From contig JBCCZQ010000005.1 of the NCBI GenBank assembly GCA_039187315.1, positions 19,173 to 83,172 on the forward strand: a stretch of 64,000 nt of DNA, given 5' to 3'. This document shows positions 42,904 to 51,239 of the stretch, piece by piece (within the stretch, counting starts at the first letter, position 1; every line of letters begins with the position of its first letter). This DNA comes from JANQQZ01 sp039187315. GTDB lineage: Bacteria > Planctomycetota > Phycisphaerae > Phycisphaerales > UBA1924. Under the pieces are notes generated by a model. That model did no database searches and had not been told where the DNA came from. It saw only the letters and a program-made list of their open reading frames with translations. The position numbers and the translations under genes are program-made.

Positions 42904-43800
42904 TCACGGCCGGCATGACGCCCATTCCGGGATCGGCTCGCCGAGGTGATCCTCCAACTGCCGGACCGAGGGCCAGAGCCATGTCCTGAGCATGGCCTCG
43001 TGGCCGGCTGACATTCGTGGGGGCGCGCTTGACCCGCCTGCGACCGACACCGAGGCGTCGAGCACACGCCGGCGTAGCTGCTTGGGCAGAGCCTTGCGGA
43101 TCGCACCGAGCCCTGGGATGGACTTGATCGCGTCGGCGATCCGTGTCCGTTGCTCGGTGGCGAAATGGTCGGCGCTTCGGTTGGAGTGCACGGCTTGTTC
43201 GCCCAGCAGCGGCGCCGGGTCCTCGCCGAGGAACGCGCAGAGCTGCCGGATGACAGCCGCGCGGTCGGACTTATACCGCTCGAAGATGACAACGCAGAGC
43301 TGCGATGGATCGAACCGGGACGTGTACTCGCGGATCTCGTCGATGTACTTGCTCGATTCGACGAGGTAGCTCCCTTCGACGAGGGCCCGGTCGGGGTCGC
43401 GAGGTATGTCGGCGTCGCCGCCGAAATTGTCCTGGTTCTTGAGCTTCTGGAGCCAGTAGGAGTAGCAGCGCTCGACCGGGTTCCTGACGAGCATGATCAG
43501 CTTGGCGTCGGGGCAGTGCGTGGCGATCTTCTCGGCCGTCCCGGGGAACTCGACGCGGTTGGTGTACTGGGTGGACCCGTCGCCGACCGTCCGCTTGGGC
43601 ATCGACTCGAAGAGCGAGGTGTACCAGTCCAAGCCCTGCGCATACTGCTCCGGGCGGCAGAAGAACTCGGGCTCCTTGGGGGTGCAGATGCCGATGTCCG
43701 GGTGTCGGTCGAGGTCGTCGCAGAGCGATGTGGTGCCGCACTTCGCGGAGCCGATCATGATGAAGTCGGGCAGGCGTGAGGCCATAGCGTTGGGATCCAT
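42904..43800 (-). CDS. PAPS-dependent sulfotransferase
   Basis: This is a 298-residue sulfotransferase. FIMIGSAKCGTTSLCDDL is the 5'-phosphosulfate loop, LIMLVRNPVERCYSYWLQ the 3'-phosphate site, and KEPEFFCRPEQYAQGLDWY matches the heparan-sulfate-type branch. It probably sulfates a surface glycan. It is a distant paralogue of the enzyme at 9052-9945 but lies alone, next to tRNA-Ala. ATG 43800 is used; an ATG five codons in is also possible. Confidence 0.86.
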   Translation of the reverse strand: MDPNAMASRLPDFIMIGSAKCGTTSLCDDLDRHPDIGICTPKEPEFFCRPEQYAQGLDWYTSLFESMPKRTVGDGSTQYTNRVEFPGTAEKIATHCPDAKLIMLVRNPVERCYSYWLQKLKNQDNFGGDADIPRDPDRALVEGSYLVESSKYIDEIREYTSRFDPSQLCVVIFERYKSDRAAVIRQLCAFLGEDPAPLLGEQAVHSNRSADHFATEQRTRIADAIKSIPGLGAIRKALPKQLRRRVLDASVSVAGGSSAPPRMSAGHEAMLRTWLWPSVRQLEDHLGEPIPEWASCRP

Positions 43801-43835
43801 CCGGGGTGCTGTCGGCCTGATCGTACCGCGACTTG

Positions 43836-44891
43836 CTACCCGGCTCTGTCAGGCTCCCGCGCGGGCGTTCCCGGGGCCGCGAGCCGTTCGGTGACGGCTT
43901 CGAACCCTGGTCGGCCCTGCCGGATCGCGTCGCCGAAGCCTTTGTCGGGGTGGCCGTGGGCCACGCTGTTGATCAGGCAGGCCTGCTTGAGGTCCTCGAA
44001 CGGGATGCTTGTGTCGATCACGCCCAGCTGGTAGAGGTACTCGTCCAGCTTGCCGTTGGCCAGCACGCGCCAGTCCAGCGGCGGCTTGTTGAGGGTGTAC
44101 CGCCGGAAGACGCCCGTTGTGCAGTTGGTGGTCAGGGCGTTGTACCACTGCGGGGCGTGTGCGAGCTCGTTCATGATCTCGACGTATTCGAGGAATCGGA
44201 TACGCATCGTCTCGGGCTGGATCTTGAGGCGGTAGAGGTAGAGCTTGCGTCCGTCCTCGTGCTCGACGCGTCGGCGGATCAGGTCGCGCTCGTCGGCGGC
44301 GGCGCAGAACAGCTCGTTCTGGCGGTAGAGGTTCCGCCAGAGGCTGAATCCCTCGCCCTTGAGGTTGCGGACTTCGAGGCTGAAGCCGATGCGTGCCGGT
44401 TCGTCTTCGGGGGTCTCGCCGCCGAACTCGAAGATCGCGAACGGGTGCGACATCAGCGCCGAGCCCCAGTTGCTCACCAGCAGGTCCATCGCCAGGAGCC
44501 GGTCGAGCGGGTAGACCCCGTCGCTGAAGCGTGGGGTCACATCGTCGAGGCTGTGGTAGATGCTGTGGCGGACATCGCGGATAGTGACGGTGTTGTCGCG
44601 CAGCTCGGCCGAGGGTGGTCGCATCAGATCGTCGCGCCAGTCTCGGTCCGATTGCGGCGGGATCCGCCGCCACCAGACGATGACCGCGGCAAGGACGATC
44701 AGGAGTGCAACCAGTGGCTGCCAGACCGGTTCCCAGAGCAGCCCGGCCGCGATGACGCCGAGCAGCCATGCGATGGCCAGCGCCCGTCCCGGTTCGGACT
44801 TCTGGCCCATGTCATAGAAGATGGCCCCGGCGACCCAGAGCCCGGCGGGGACCGCCGCGAGCCAGTACATCATCTGGAGAACCACGCTCAC
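43836..44891 (-). CDS. DUF4105 family membrane protein
   Basis: This is a 351-residue protein with two to three hydrophobic segments in the first 75 residues, then a periplasmic DUF4105 (Lnb-like N-terminal) domain. Key parts are DVRHSIYHSLDDV, MSHPFAIFEFGG, YNALTTNCTTGVFRRY (the NCTT motif with the conserved Cys) and the C-terminal NSVAHGH. The family resembles NlpC/P60-like cysteine enzymes and is linked to lipoprotein acylation in some bacteria. GTG 44891 has GAGGA 6 nt upstream. Divergent from the next prepilin gene. Confidence 0.82.
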   Translation of the reverse strand: MSVVLQMMYWLAAVPAGLWVAGAIFYDMGQKSEPGRALAIAWLLGVIAAGLLWEPVWQPLVALLIVLAAVIVWWRRIPPQSDRDWRDDLMRPPSAELRDNTVTIRDVRHSIYHSLDDVTPRFSDGVYPLDRLLAMDLLVSNWGSALMSHPFAIFEFGGETPEDEPARIGFSLEVRNLKGEGFSLWRNLYRQNELFCAAADERDLIRRRVEHEDGRKLYLYRLKIQPETMRIRFLEYVEIMNELAHAPQWYNALTTNCTTGVFRRYTLNKPPLDWRVLANGKLDEYLYQLGVIDTSIPFEDLKQACLINSVAHGHPDKGFGDAIRQGRPGFEAVTERLAAPGTPAREPDRAG

Positions 44892-44960
44892 GGTGCATCC
44901 TCGGCGTTCGGTGGGCGAAGAGTCGGTTCAGCGAGCCGATGGAGGGAGCGTACGGGACCG

Positions 44961-45635
44961 ATGCGGATCATGCCGTCTATCCAGGTGAGGTCGGGGCGGA
45001 CTCGGCGGGGGTTCACGCTGATCGAGCTGCTGGTGGTCATCGCGATCATCGCCCTGCTTGTCGGGATCCTTCTTCCTGCGCTGGCGAGCGCACGACGCAC
45101 GGGCGACGCCGTCGTCTGCCTGACCAACCTCCGCCAGGTCGCGGCTGTTTCCTGGATGTACGCGGACGATCACGATGGCTTGTCGCCGGCGCTCGGTGTC
45201 CCGTGGGGGCGCTCGCCCTTCTGGGCGTTGGTCGTCGAGGAAAGCTACCGGGAGACGAGCGTGCTGGTCTGTCCGGCGACGGACCGGATCGAGCCCGAGG
45301 CGATGACACGAACCTACGCCGTCAACGTGACCGGCCTGGCTGGTGCCGAGGGCGACCGGGGCGATTTCGACGCCGCGCCCACCCACATCCGCGTGAACTC
45401 GGTCCCTCGGCCGAGCGAGACGGTCTGGTACCTGGATTCGGCTTCGGCGTTCGTGACAGGGACCGGGCCGCCCGGGACTCGGACCCTCGCGACCATCGAT
45501 TTCCGGGATCCCACGCACGTGCCGGACCGCCTCGGCAGGGTCCACCGAGACGAGCGGTTCCAGCTCGGCCGGTTCGACGGCTCGGCGGGTGCGGCGGCGG
45601 ACATCGCCGGCTCGTGGCTCGAGCCGCTGCCCTGA
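44961..45635 (+). CDS. Prepilin-like protein
   Basis: This is a 224-residue protein with the classic cleavage motif RRGFTLIELLVVIAIIALLV, then LTNLRQVAAVSWMYADDHDG. It belongs to the same group as the protein at 39470-40345, with a normal leader of about 16 residues. ATG 44961 is chosen; the open frame to 43833 lies antisense to DUF4105 and is not coding. It is the last host gene before the prophage. Confidence 0.85.
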   Translation: MRIMPSIQVRSGRTRRGFTLIELLVVIAIIALLVGILLPALASARRTGDAVVCLTNLRQVAAVSWMYADDHDGLSPALGVPWGRSPFWALVVEESYRETSVLVCPATDRIEPEAMTRTYAVNVTGLAGAEGDRGDFDAAPTHIRVNSVPRPSETVWYLDSASAFVTGTGPPGTRTLATIDFRDPTHVPDRLGRVHRDERFQLGRFDGSAGAAADIAGSWLEPLP

Positions 45636-45648
45636 GCGTGGCTCGGAA

Positions 45649-45687
45649 TGACCCCGACGGGATTCGAACCCGTGTGGGTGAATCCCA
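45649..45687 (-). other. tRNA 3'-end remnant / prophage attachment site
   Basis: On the minus strand the sequence ends like a tRNA: T-stem ACGGG/CCCGT (45657-45661 with 45669-45673) around TTCGAAT, 7-nt acceptor strand CGGGGTC and discriminator A at 45649. A TGGG-ATTCA-CCCA hairpin (45675-45687) could be a long variable arm. No matching 5' acceptor GACCCCG occurs upstream within 100 nt, so this is a partial tRNA. With the integrase gene ending 65 nt away it is the likely att boundary. Confidence 0.7.
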
Positions 45688-45751
45688 GCCCCCGAGTTGC
45701 CCAAAGGCCCCTGCGGGTTGCAAACATCATCGGCCAAACCCGGCCGGGATG

Positions 45752-46858
45752 TCAAGTTGTCCTGCGGGATTTTGGGATAGTTTTAGCGACCCCCAGCGCC
45801 TCGGCTGCACGATCGCGTGCCCGGAAGATCTGTTTGTCCAAGTAGATACGTTGCGTCGTGCGGATGTCAGAATGCCGCATCAAAATCTGAATGTCTTCTA
45901 GCGGAAGGTCGTGCTCGTCGAGTTCACGGCTGAAGAAATGCCTGAAGCTGTGAAAGCTTGCGGCCTGTCCGTGGATGTCGTGCTTAGGTACACCGGCACG
46001 CTTCATATCCGTGTTGATCGTGTTGGGGTCGGGCCTCTGAAAGATCGGGTCTTCCGGCCGCCGGCCGTCGTACATCATCGACGCGACCGCCTCGGCCGCA
46101 AGGGGGAGCAGGGGGTATGGGCCGCCCTTCTTGTTCTTCACAAGGTTATCTGGGAGTATCAGGTGCGGCTTGGTCGCGTCGGCAACGTACATCGACCACC
46201 GCAAAAGCGAGCACTCCCGCCACCGCATGCCGGAAAACGCTGCGAATTGGTAGAGATGGCAGCGGGGAATAGGCGTGATCTTGATCAGGCGCTCGACCTC
46301 TTCAAGCGTAAACGGCCTCTGACCCTGTCCCGTTTTGTTCGCCGGTCGGTCGATGTGATCGGCCGGGTTGTCCTGAATCCACCCGCACTGGATGCAGAAT
46401 TTCAGGAACACGCTTAGGCGCGAGAGGCTGTTGTTGATGTAGCGGGGCGAGCGGTCGCCCAGCATTGACTTGACCTCGCTTACTTGCTCCCGTGTGATGT
46501 CGGCGACAGAGTTCCAGTTCAGCTCGTTCGCGAATCGGAGCATCATGGCTCGCTTGCCACGGACTTCCTTGTCACTCCGTTTCTCGGCATGCAACGATGC
46601 GACCCATTTCTCAACGGCCTCAGACACGCAAACGTCTTGTGTTGTCGCTGTATCCACCTGAACAGGTGGGACATTAGGCACACATCTGTGCTCACAAGCG
46701 CGCTCGGTGTCACAAGTACGCACGATGACACGCACGCCATCTTTCTCGACTGCCGCTTCGGAGTCGGGAGGAAGTTCAAGGCGTACTTCGCAGCCCTCAA
46801 TTTCCACCCCTACGGGATCCACGTCTACCCCTACGGGATACTTGCGTGCGCAACCCAT
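45752..46858 (-). CDS. Tyrosine recombinase (phage integrase)
   Basis: This is a 368-residue integrase. The N-terminal 75 residues are unusual and Cys-containing. A SAM-like core-binding domain follows (CVSEAVEKWVASLHAEKRSD onward). The catalytic domain shows AFSGMRWRECSLLRW (first Arg), HSFRHFFSREL (HxxR), LMRHSDIRTTQRIYLD (His and the nucleophile Tyr). It integrates and, with a partner, excises the prophage at the neighbouring tRNA-derived att site. A TATAAA box sits just before the ATG. Confidence 0.92.
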   Translation of the reverse strand: MGCARKYPVGVDVDPVGVEIEGCEVRLELPPDSEAAVEKDGVRVIVRTCDTERACEHRCVPNVPPVQVDTATTQDVCVSEAVEKWVASLHAEKRSDKEVRGKRAMMLRFANELNWNSVADITREQVSEVKSMLGDRSPRYINNSLSRLSVFLKFCIQCGWIQDNPADHIDRPANKTGQGQRPFTLEEVERLIKITPIPRCHLYQFAAFSGMRWRECSLLRWSMYVADATKPHLILPDNLVKNKKGGPYPLLPLAAEAVASMMYDGRRPEDPIFQRPDPNTINTDMKRAGVPKHDIHGQAASFHSFRHFFSRELDEHDLPLEDIQILMRHSDIRTTQRIYLDKQIFRARDRAAEALGVAKTIPKSRRTT

Positions 46859-46866
46859 GCAGAGTG

Positions 46867-46893
46867 TTTATAGATTTGCGTTACAAACGTCAA
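46867..46893 (-). promoter_or_regulatory. Candidate sigma-70 promoter of the integrase gene
   Basis: On the minus strand TTGACG (46893-46888) and TATAAA (46872-46867) are separated by 15 nt, short of the ideal 17. The -10 ends 8 nt before the ATG, so the mRNA would have almost no leader, or translation starts further in. Confidence 0.5.
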
Positions 46894-46899
46894 CCGTAC

Positions 46900-47301
46900 T
46901 CAATGCAAAGACGCACGGTTTTTGAACACCCGACGGAGAGACAGTTTCCGGGTGACGGAAATCCATAACTCCTTTAGGGGCTTGATACACCCACATTGAC
47001 GGATGCTGCTCGGACGGGGGTGCTTCGGGTGCATCAGCCACGCCCAGAGTCGGAGCGGGTAGGGCACGCCGAGCCACCGGATGCCGGCCCACTTGACAAC
47101 CCCGGCGGGATCGGGGTGGCGGTTGAGCGGGCACTGGCCGGCGGTGATGCGGTGGACGATGGGGACGCCCTCGCAGGACAGGACGGTGAGCCCCTTGCGG
47201 TCGGCGTGCTCGCAGCCGAAGCACATGGCCTGGCGTTCGCGCTGGGTGTCAGAAAAACGTACCACTTTTTCTGACGGCGTTTGTCCGCACCCGCAGCCCA
47301 T
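46900..47301 (-). CDS. Small cysteine-motif prophage protein, unknown
   Basis: This is a 133-residue protein starting MGCGCGQTPSEKVVRF. A CFGCEHADRKG segment with further Cys (TVLSCEGVPI, QCPLN, QCGC) suggests a zinc- or iron-binding fold. The ATG at 47301 overlaps the stop of the upstream gene (ATGA), which decides the start over a longer frame. Its place after the tail-fibre-like genes suggests an accessory virion or tail-tip role, but nothing is recognised with confidence. Confidence 0.6.
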   Translation of the reverse strand: MGCGCGQTPSEKVVRFSDTQRERQAMCFGCEHADRKGLTVLSCEGVPIVHRITAGQCPLNRHPDPAGVVKWAGIRWLGVPYPLRLWAWLMHPKHPRPSSIRQCGCIKPLKELWISVTRKLSLRRVFKNRASLH

Positions 47302-48740
47302 CAGAAGAAGCCGTCCGAAGTGATCGGGGCCGGGCCGCTGCCGCACTCGCCAAGGCAATCGTCGATGCCCCCGAAGCTGATCGTCGCCGACGACGACTGC
47401 TCGACCTCCGAGAACGCGCTGGAGCAGTCGCCCCGCCAGTACGCAAGGAAGTCCGGGTTGTCGTTGTCGTCTGGTTCTTGGAACGACGTTGTCTGCACCA
47501 GCCTCTCGTACGCCCCCGACCGACAGGAGTAGTCAAGCGATGCGCTGCCGATGGTGCTCGTGTCGTCGGTGCAGGGCGTGCCGATGTCGGTCGTCGATCC
47601 GGTCGCGCGACCTTCGCTCAGGCAGACGGTGAGCTGTGCGGGTGCGCCCGCCGATGCCAGCACCAGCGACCCGAACTGCTGCGCGCCTGAGCCGGGGTCG
47701 AAGCGTGGCGGCCTGTCGGTGATCGGCAGCGAGCTTGAGCACAGGCCCGGAGAGCCGTTGCACTCGGTGCAGCCGTCCTGGTAGATGTTGCCGTTCTGGT
47801 TCGTGATCGATCCGCTGGTGCTGTATCCATCAAGCACCCACGCCGAGCCGTCCCAAGACCAGCTCGATGTCGTGGTCCACGACTCAATGTCTTCCGAGAT
47901 CGTGCGCCAGCGACCGACCTGCGTCCCGGCGCACGCCTGCGCCGTGGGCGGGATGACGAAGTCCCACTCGAAACGCAGCTCGGTGTACGTGCGATCGGAG
48001 TACGACTCGACGATCGTCGCCGTGATCGAGCCGGCGGGCGCGTTTCCGGGCTGGCAGCAGGTCGTGCGCGTGGCCGGGGACAGCCCGCACGGGAAGACCG
48101 ACGACGTAAACCGTCCGCAATCGTCGTCGCCGTTGGCCGTGGTGTTGTTCACGCACTCGCAGCAGGTCTCGTATCGCGTCGCGTTGGACAGGTCCACGAC
48201 GCCGAGACCGTCCGATTGGGTCGGCGTGCCGTTGCCGGCGTTGATCACGTAGCAGTTGTCCAGCTCGGGGACGTAGTACACCCCGCACGCCGGAAGAGCG
48301 TTGGTGCAGAGCGTCAGCGACGGCGTCCCGGTTGGATCGCACGCCGTGTACCTCGTGAACACGTCTGGCACGTCCTCGTAGCACGACGGGATGTCGGGGT
48401 TGCTGCCCTGGCAGATCCGGTAGCAGTCAGAGACCTCCGAGACGATCGGGATATCGGGGTCGGCCTGATCGACGGGCACGGCGAACGACTGGCTGTAGCA
48501 GATCCCGTTGTACCGGATGACATCGTCGCCCCCGAACGCACCCGTCGGGATGACCGTGCCGTCGGGGCACTGCGTGCCGGGCACCACGTAGATCACCGGG
48601 TCGTCGGGGTCGAACGGCACGCACCCGTCCAGGGGCGGCGGGCACGCCTCGTAGCGGATGTACTGATCGCCGCAGCAGTCCTTGCAGAGCCTGCGTCCCG
48701 ACCGCACGATCTTCCGGCCTATGCGGGCCAGCGTTCTCAC
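47301..48740 (-). CDS. Cysteine-rich beta-sheet prophage protein, probable tail appendage
   Basis: This is a 479-residue protein starting at GTG 48740 (GTGA overlap with the upstream gene). After a basic start with RLCKDCCGDQYIRYEACPPP it consists of short strands, many Thr/Ser/Asp and about 35 cysteines (for example TRYETCCECVNN, TTCCQPGN). No family recognised. Its position at the distal end of the tail genes and its composition suit a receptor-binding or fibre protein. The extreme Cys content is unusual for a virion protein. Confidence 0.55.
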   Translation of the reverse strand: MRTLARIGRKIVRSGRRLCKDCCGDQYIRYEACPPPLDGCVPFDPDDPVIYVVPGTQCPDGTVIPTGAFGGDDVIRYNGICYSQSFAVPVDQADPDIPIVSEVSDCYRICQGSNPDIPSCYEDVPDVFTRYTACDPTGTPSLTLCTNALPACGVYYVPELDNCYVINAGNGTPTQSDGLGVVDLSNATRYETCCECVNNTTANGDDDCGRFTSSVFPCGLSPATRTTCCQPGNAPAGSITATIVESYSDRTYTELRFEWDFVIPPTAQACAGTQVGRWRTISEDIESWTTTSSWSWDGSAWVLDGYSTSGSITNQNGNIYQDGCTECNGSPGLCSSSLPITDRPPRFDPGSGAQQFGSLVLASAGAPAQLTVCLSEGRATGSTTDIGTPCTDDTSTIGSASLDYSCRSGAYERLVQTTSFQEPDDNDNPDFLAYWRGDCSSAFSEVEQSSSATISFGGIDDCLGECGSGPAPITSDGFF

Positions 48741-49531
48741 GGCAGGGGCGTTCCGCCGTTGACGAGCGTGGTCGAGTTGGTGTACGTGATCGTCACGCCG
48801 GCGGGCGGCGGGATGAACTGCACCCCGCTCCACACGGTGCTGTTGGTGATCGTCAGGTCGGACTGCAAGCCGCTGAAGTCAACCACGGACCCGCTGCGGG
48901 CCTCCAGCGTCGTGATCGTCCCGCCCTTCCACCGCAGCACGCCCTCGACGGTGAGGCTCGTCGCCGTCGCCGTGCGTGTCTCCTGCATCAGCGTCGCGCC
49001 CTTGCTGATCGTGACGGTGCCGACCGATCGCTCCGTGACCAGCGAGCCGCCGTTCAGCGTGACGGTGTCGAGCGCCTGGCTTGCGTGCGTGCCGACCGTG
49101 ACGCTGCCCCCGCCCATGCGGAGCGTCGGAACGTCTGTCTGGTCGTTGACGCTGACGGCCCCGCTGGCGACCTCCAGGAGCGTCACGGTGCCGTCCGTGA
49201 AGTAGACGCCCGACGAGCCGGTCCGCAGGACCTGGGCGCGCTGGATCTCCGACGCCGCTGCGATGTACGCGAAGTTGCCTGGGCTGGAGTAGACGAAGTC
49301 GCCGGTGTACGTGCTGCCGTCGAGGTTGACCTGGAGCGAGCTTCCGGGAGCCCCGATCGTGCCGTCGAACCCGTTGCCGACCCAGAGCTGCTCAAGCTCG
49401 CTGGACGACTGGTCCAGGTCCGTGGTGTACGAGACCGATCCTCGCGTCAGCAGGATCTCGTCCCCGTCGCTGACCGAGCCGACATCGGTGGAGAACGACG
49501 AATTGACGCCTCCGGCGTAGAGGGTTGCCAT
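48737..49531 (-). CDS. Beta-helical prophage protein, probable tail appendage
   Basis: This is a 264-residue protein without signal peptide, rich in Thr, Ser, Val and Gly. Regular short strands such as VTLLEVASGAVSVNDQ, SVTVGTHASQALDTVTL and SVGTVTISKGATLMQ suggest a parallel beta-solenoid like phage fibres or spikes. It is coupled to the Cys-rich gene by GTGA overlap. No catalytic motif seen. Function inferred from fold and position. Confidence 0.55.
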   Translation of the reverse strand: MATLYAGGVNSSFSTDVGSVSDGDEILLTRGSVSYTTDLDQSSSELEQLWVGNGFDGTIGAPGSSLQVNLDGSTYTGDFVYSSPGNFAYIAAASEIQRAQVLRTGSSGVYFTDGTVTLLEVASGAVSVNDQTDVPTLRMGGGSVTVGTHASQALDTVTLNGGSLVTERSVGTVTISKGATLMQETRTATATSLTVEGVLRWKGGTITTLEARSGSVVDFSGLQSDLTITNSTVWSGVQFIPPPAGVTITYTNSTTLVNGGTPLP

Positions 49532-49534
49532 GAC

Positions 49535-49858
49535 TTAGAGCCTTCCGTTGGACGAGACCCGGACCTGGCCGGCCGCCCCGTTTGCTGTAGTAACGCGTAC
49601 GCGAATGTAGTTCGTGTCGATGTCGAACGATGTTATGCCGGCCGAGCTGATCGTGGTGGCCGTCGCCATCGCGAACCACTCGGTGTTGTCGTTCGATCGC
49701 TCGACGGTCAGGACCCCCGACGAGAACGCGCCGGATGTCACAACGACCTGGATGCTCCCGGACGAGAAGCCCGATACGTCCCAGCTCGTGCCCTCGCCGG
49801 TGTTCTCAAGGTTGATCACGTTGCCGCCGACCAGCGTCGGCTTCTGGAGGATGCTCAT
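49535..49858 (-). CDS. Small beta-sandwich-like prophage protein
   Basis: This 107-residue protein starts MSILQKPTLVGGNVINLEN. It has a compact strand pattern (IQVVVTSGAFSSGVLTVERS, YIRVRVTTANGAAGQVRV), compatible with a virion-associated beta-sandwich. The ATG at 49858 overlaps the upstream stop (ATGA), while the longer frame is a shadow. Unrecognised family. Confidence 0.6.
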   Translation of the reverse strand: MSILQKPTLVGGNVINLENTGEGTSWDVSGFSSGSIQVVVTSGAFSSGVLTVERSNDNTEWFAMATATTISSAGITSFDIDTNYIRVRVTTANGAAGQVRVSSNGRL

Positions 49859-50268
49859 GGTGGTGTTTCTCGTGCGGCGAGCGTCTCGGCGACGATCTGC
49901 CGTATGCGGAGGTTCAGGGAGAGGCCGCCGGAGCCCGGCCCGGCGGTGGACACGGACGACGACCCGCCGGAGCACTCTTGCGACGCCTGCGCGACGTGGA
50001 TCATCGGGTACAGGAACTTTCCGACACGGATGATGTCCACAAGCTTGTCGGCGTACATCTCCTGCGTAGCGACGATGTCGGTGCCGGGATCGACCGGCAC
50101 GAACGTGGGGGAGTCGTTGACGGTGCTCAGGACGCCGTCCACCATGACGATCAGGTCCCAGGTGACGTTGTCCTTCGGTGCGGCTGCGTCCGGCTCGGTC
50201 GTCTCGACGCCGCCGACCTTCACGCGCACGATCTTGCCGTAGATCCTGTCTGAGCCCTCGATGTTCAC
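49855..50268 (-). CDS. Hypothetical prophage protein
   Basis: This 137-residue protein starts at GTG 50268 (GTGA overlap). The first half has a small beta domain, IEGSDRIYGKIVRVKVGG and WDLIVMVDGVLST. The second half is a Gly/Ser linker and the helix NLRIRQIVAETLAARE. It may be a tail or tip component by position between the putative tail and appendage genes. No family recognised. Confidence 0.55.
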   Translation of the reverse strand: MNIEGSDRIYGKIVRVKVGGVETTEPDAAAPKDNVTWDLIVMVDGVLSTVNDSPTFVPVDPGTDIVATQEMYADKLVDIIRVGKFLYPMIHVAQASQECSGGSSSVSTAGPGSGGLSLNLRIRQIVAETLAARETPP

Positions 50269-51239
50269 GAGACACGCCCGATCGGGTCGCCCGGGAGGAA
50301 CTGCCACGCGTTGGCGAACGCGCCCGCACCGTCCCAGTAGTAGTCAACGGCCCGGCCCTGGAACTGGAGCGTCTGGGTGCCGCCCGGCGTCGGCACGATG
50401 ACATCGACGGCGTCCTCCGTCGTCAGCAGCTTGCAGAACGGTGGACGCCACCAGGACCCCGAGAACGTCACCGAGTCGCTGCCCAGGCTCAGGGTCGGGT
50501 TGACGAACTCGGCGATGCGCGCCGGCTCGGCGAGCGTGCCGCTTGTCTCCCTTGCGAGCGTGCCGGGGTCGATCTCCCACTCGTACGTGTACGTGTACTC
50601 CAGCGGCGAGACGCCCGTCTGCCGGACCGACGATGCGCCCTTGAACTTGTACACCCGGCCGTTGATCAGGTGGAACGCGTTGGTCTGCCCCGTGATGAAG
50701 GACAGGTCGGAGGCCGTGTACGTTGGGTGGGTGGTCCTGATCTGCCATGTGGTCAGCGGGAACTGGTCCTTGAGGATCAGGAACTCTTCCTGCGTGACGG
50801 TGTTGTCGTCGCCCGCCTGCGTGCCTGGGTCCTGCGTCGGGATGTCGGGGACGAGCAGCGTTCGGCTGACGATGACGGGGAAATCGACCTCGACCTGTCG
50901 CGTGGTGGCGTTGAACGGTCCGAGCGTGGTCGTGTTGTTCGGGTCGATGATGCCGAGCCCGTAGAAGTTGCTGTTGCTGAAGTAGAGGGTTGCCCGGAGT
51001 TCCTGGGGCCCGATCTTGCCGATGGCAAACTTGTCGAAGGGCAGACCGGACACCGGGCCTGGGATGGCTTTGAGCTGACCGACGGCCGCTTCATCGGCGA
51101 GGAAAGCATTGACTTCGAGATCGGCGTCGCCCGGCTGGGGGTCGGCTCGGGAGATGATGATCTCCTGCGAGGCGATGGTAGTGCCCTGCGCGTCGCGCTC
51201 GCTGTCCGGCGTTGGGTAGACGATGTTGAAGTTGTACAT
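50265..51239 (-). CDS. Prophage tail-associated protein, unknown
   Basis: This 324-residue protein lies directly downstream of the tape measure gene (ATGA overlap). In siphophages that place belongs to distal tail and tail-tip proteins. It is beta-rich with segments TRQVEVDFPVIVSRTLLVP, YKFKGASSVRQTG and VTFSGSWWRPPF. No signature of a known distal tail protein was recognised. Role inferred by synteny. Confidence 0.58.
   Translation of the reverse strand: MYNFNIVYPTPDSERDAQGTTIASQEIIISRADPQPGDADLEVNAFLADEAAVGQLKAIPGPVSGLPFDKFAIGKIGPQELRATLYFSNSNFYGLGIIDPNNTTTLGPFNATTRQVEVDFPVIVSRTLLVPDIPTQDPGTQAGDDNTVTQEEFLILKDQFPLTTWQIRTTHPTYTASDLSFITGQTNAFHLINGRVYKFKGASSVRQTGVSPLEYTYTYEWEIDPGTLARETSGTLAEPARIAEFVNPTLSLGSDSVTFSGSWWRPPFCKLLTTEDAVDVIVPTPGGTQTLQFQGRAVDYYWDGAGAFANAWQFLPGDPIGRVS

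Noticed and set aside
42883..42907. GTGAGGC/GCCTCAC hairpin after tRNA-Ala as terminator
   Set aside because: The stem is only 7 bp with an 11-nt loop, has no T-run, and overlaps the sulfotransferase stop.
43833..44960. Upstream extension of the second prepilin gene
   Set aside because: It lies antisense to the DUF4105 gene and has no RBS; the prepilin leader fixes the start at 44961.
45649..45735. Complete tRNA on the minus strand
   Set aside because: The 3' part is convincing but no complementary 5' acceptor strand, D-arm or anticodon arm is found, so only a remnant is called.
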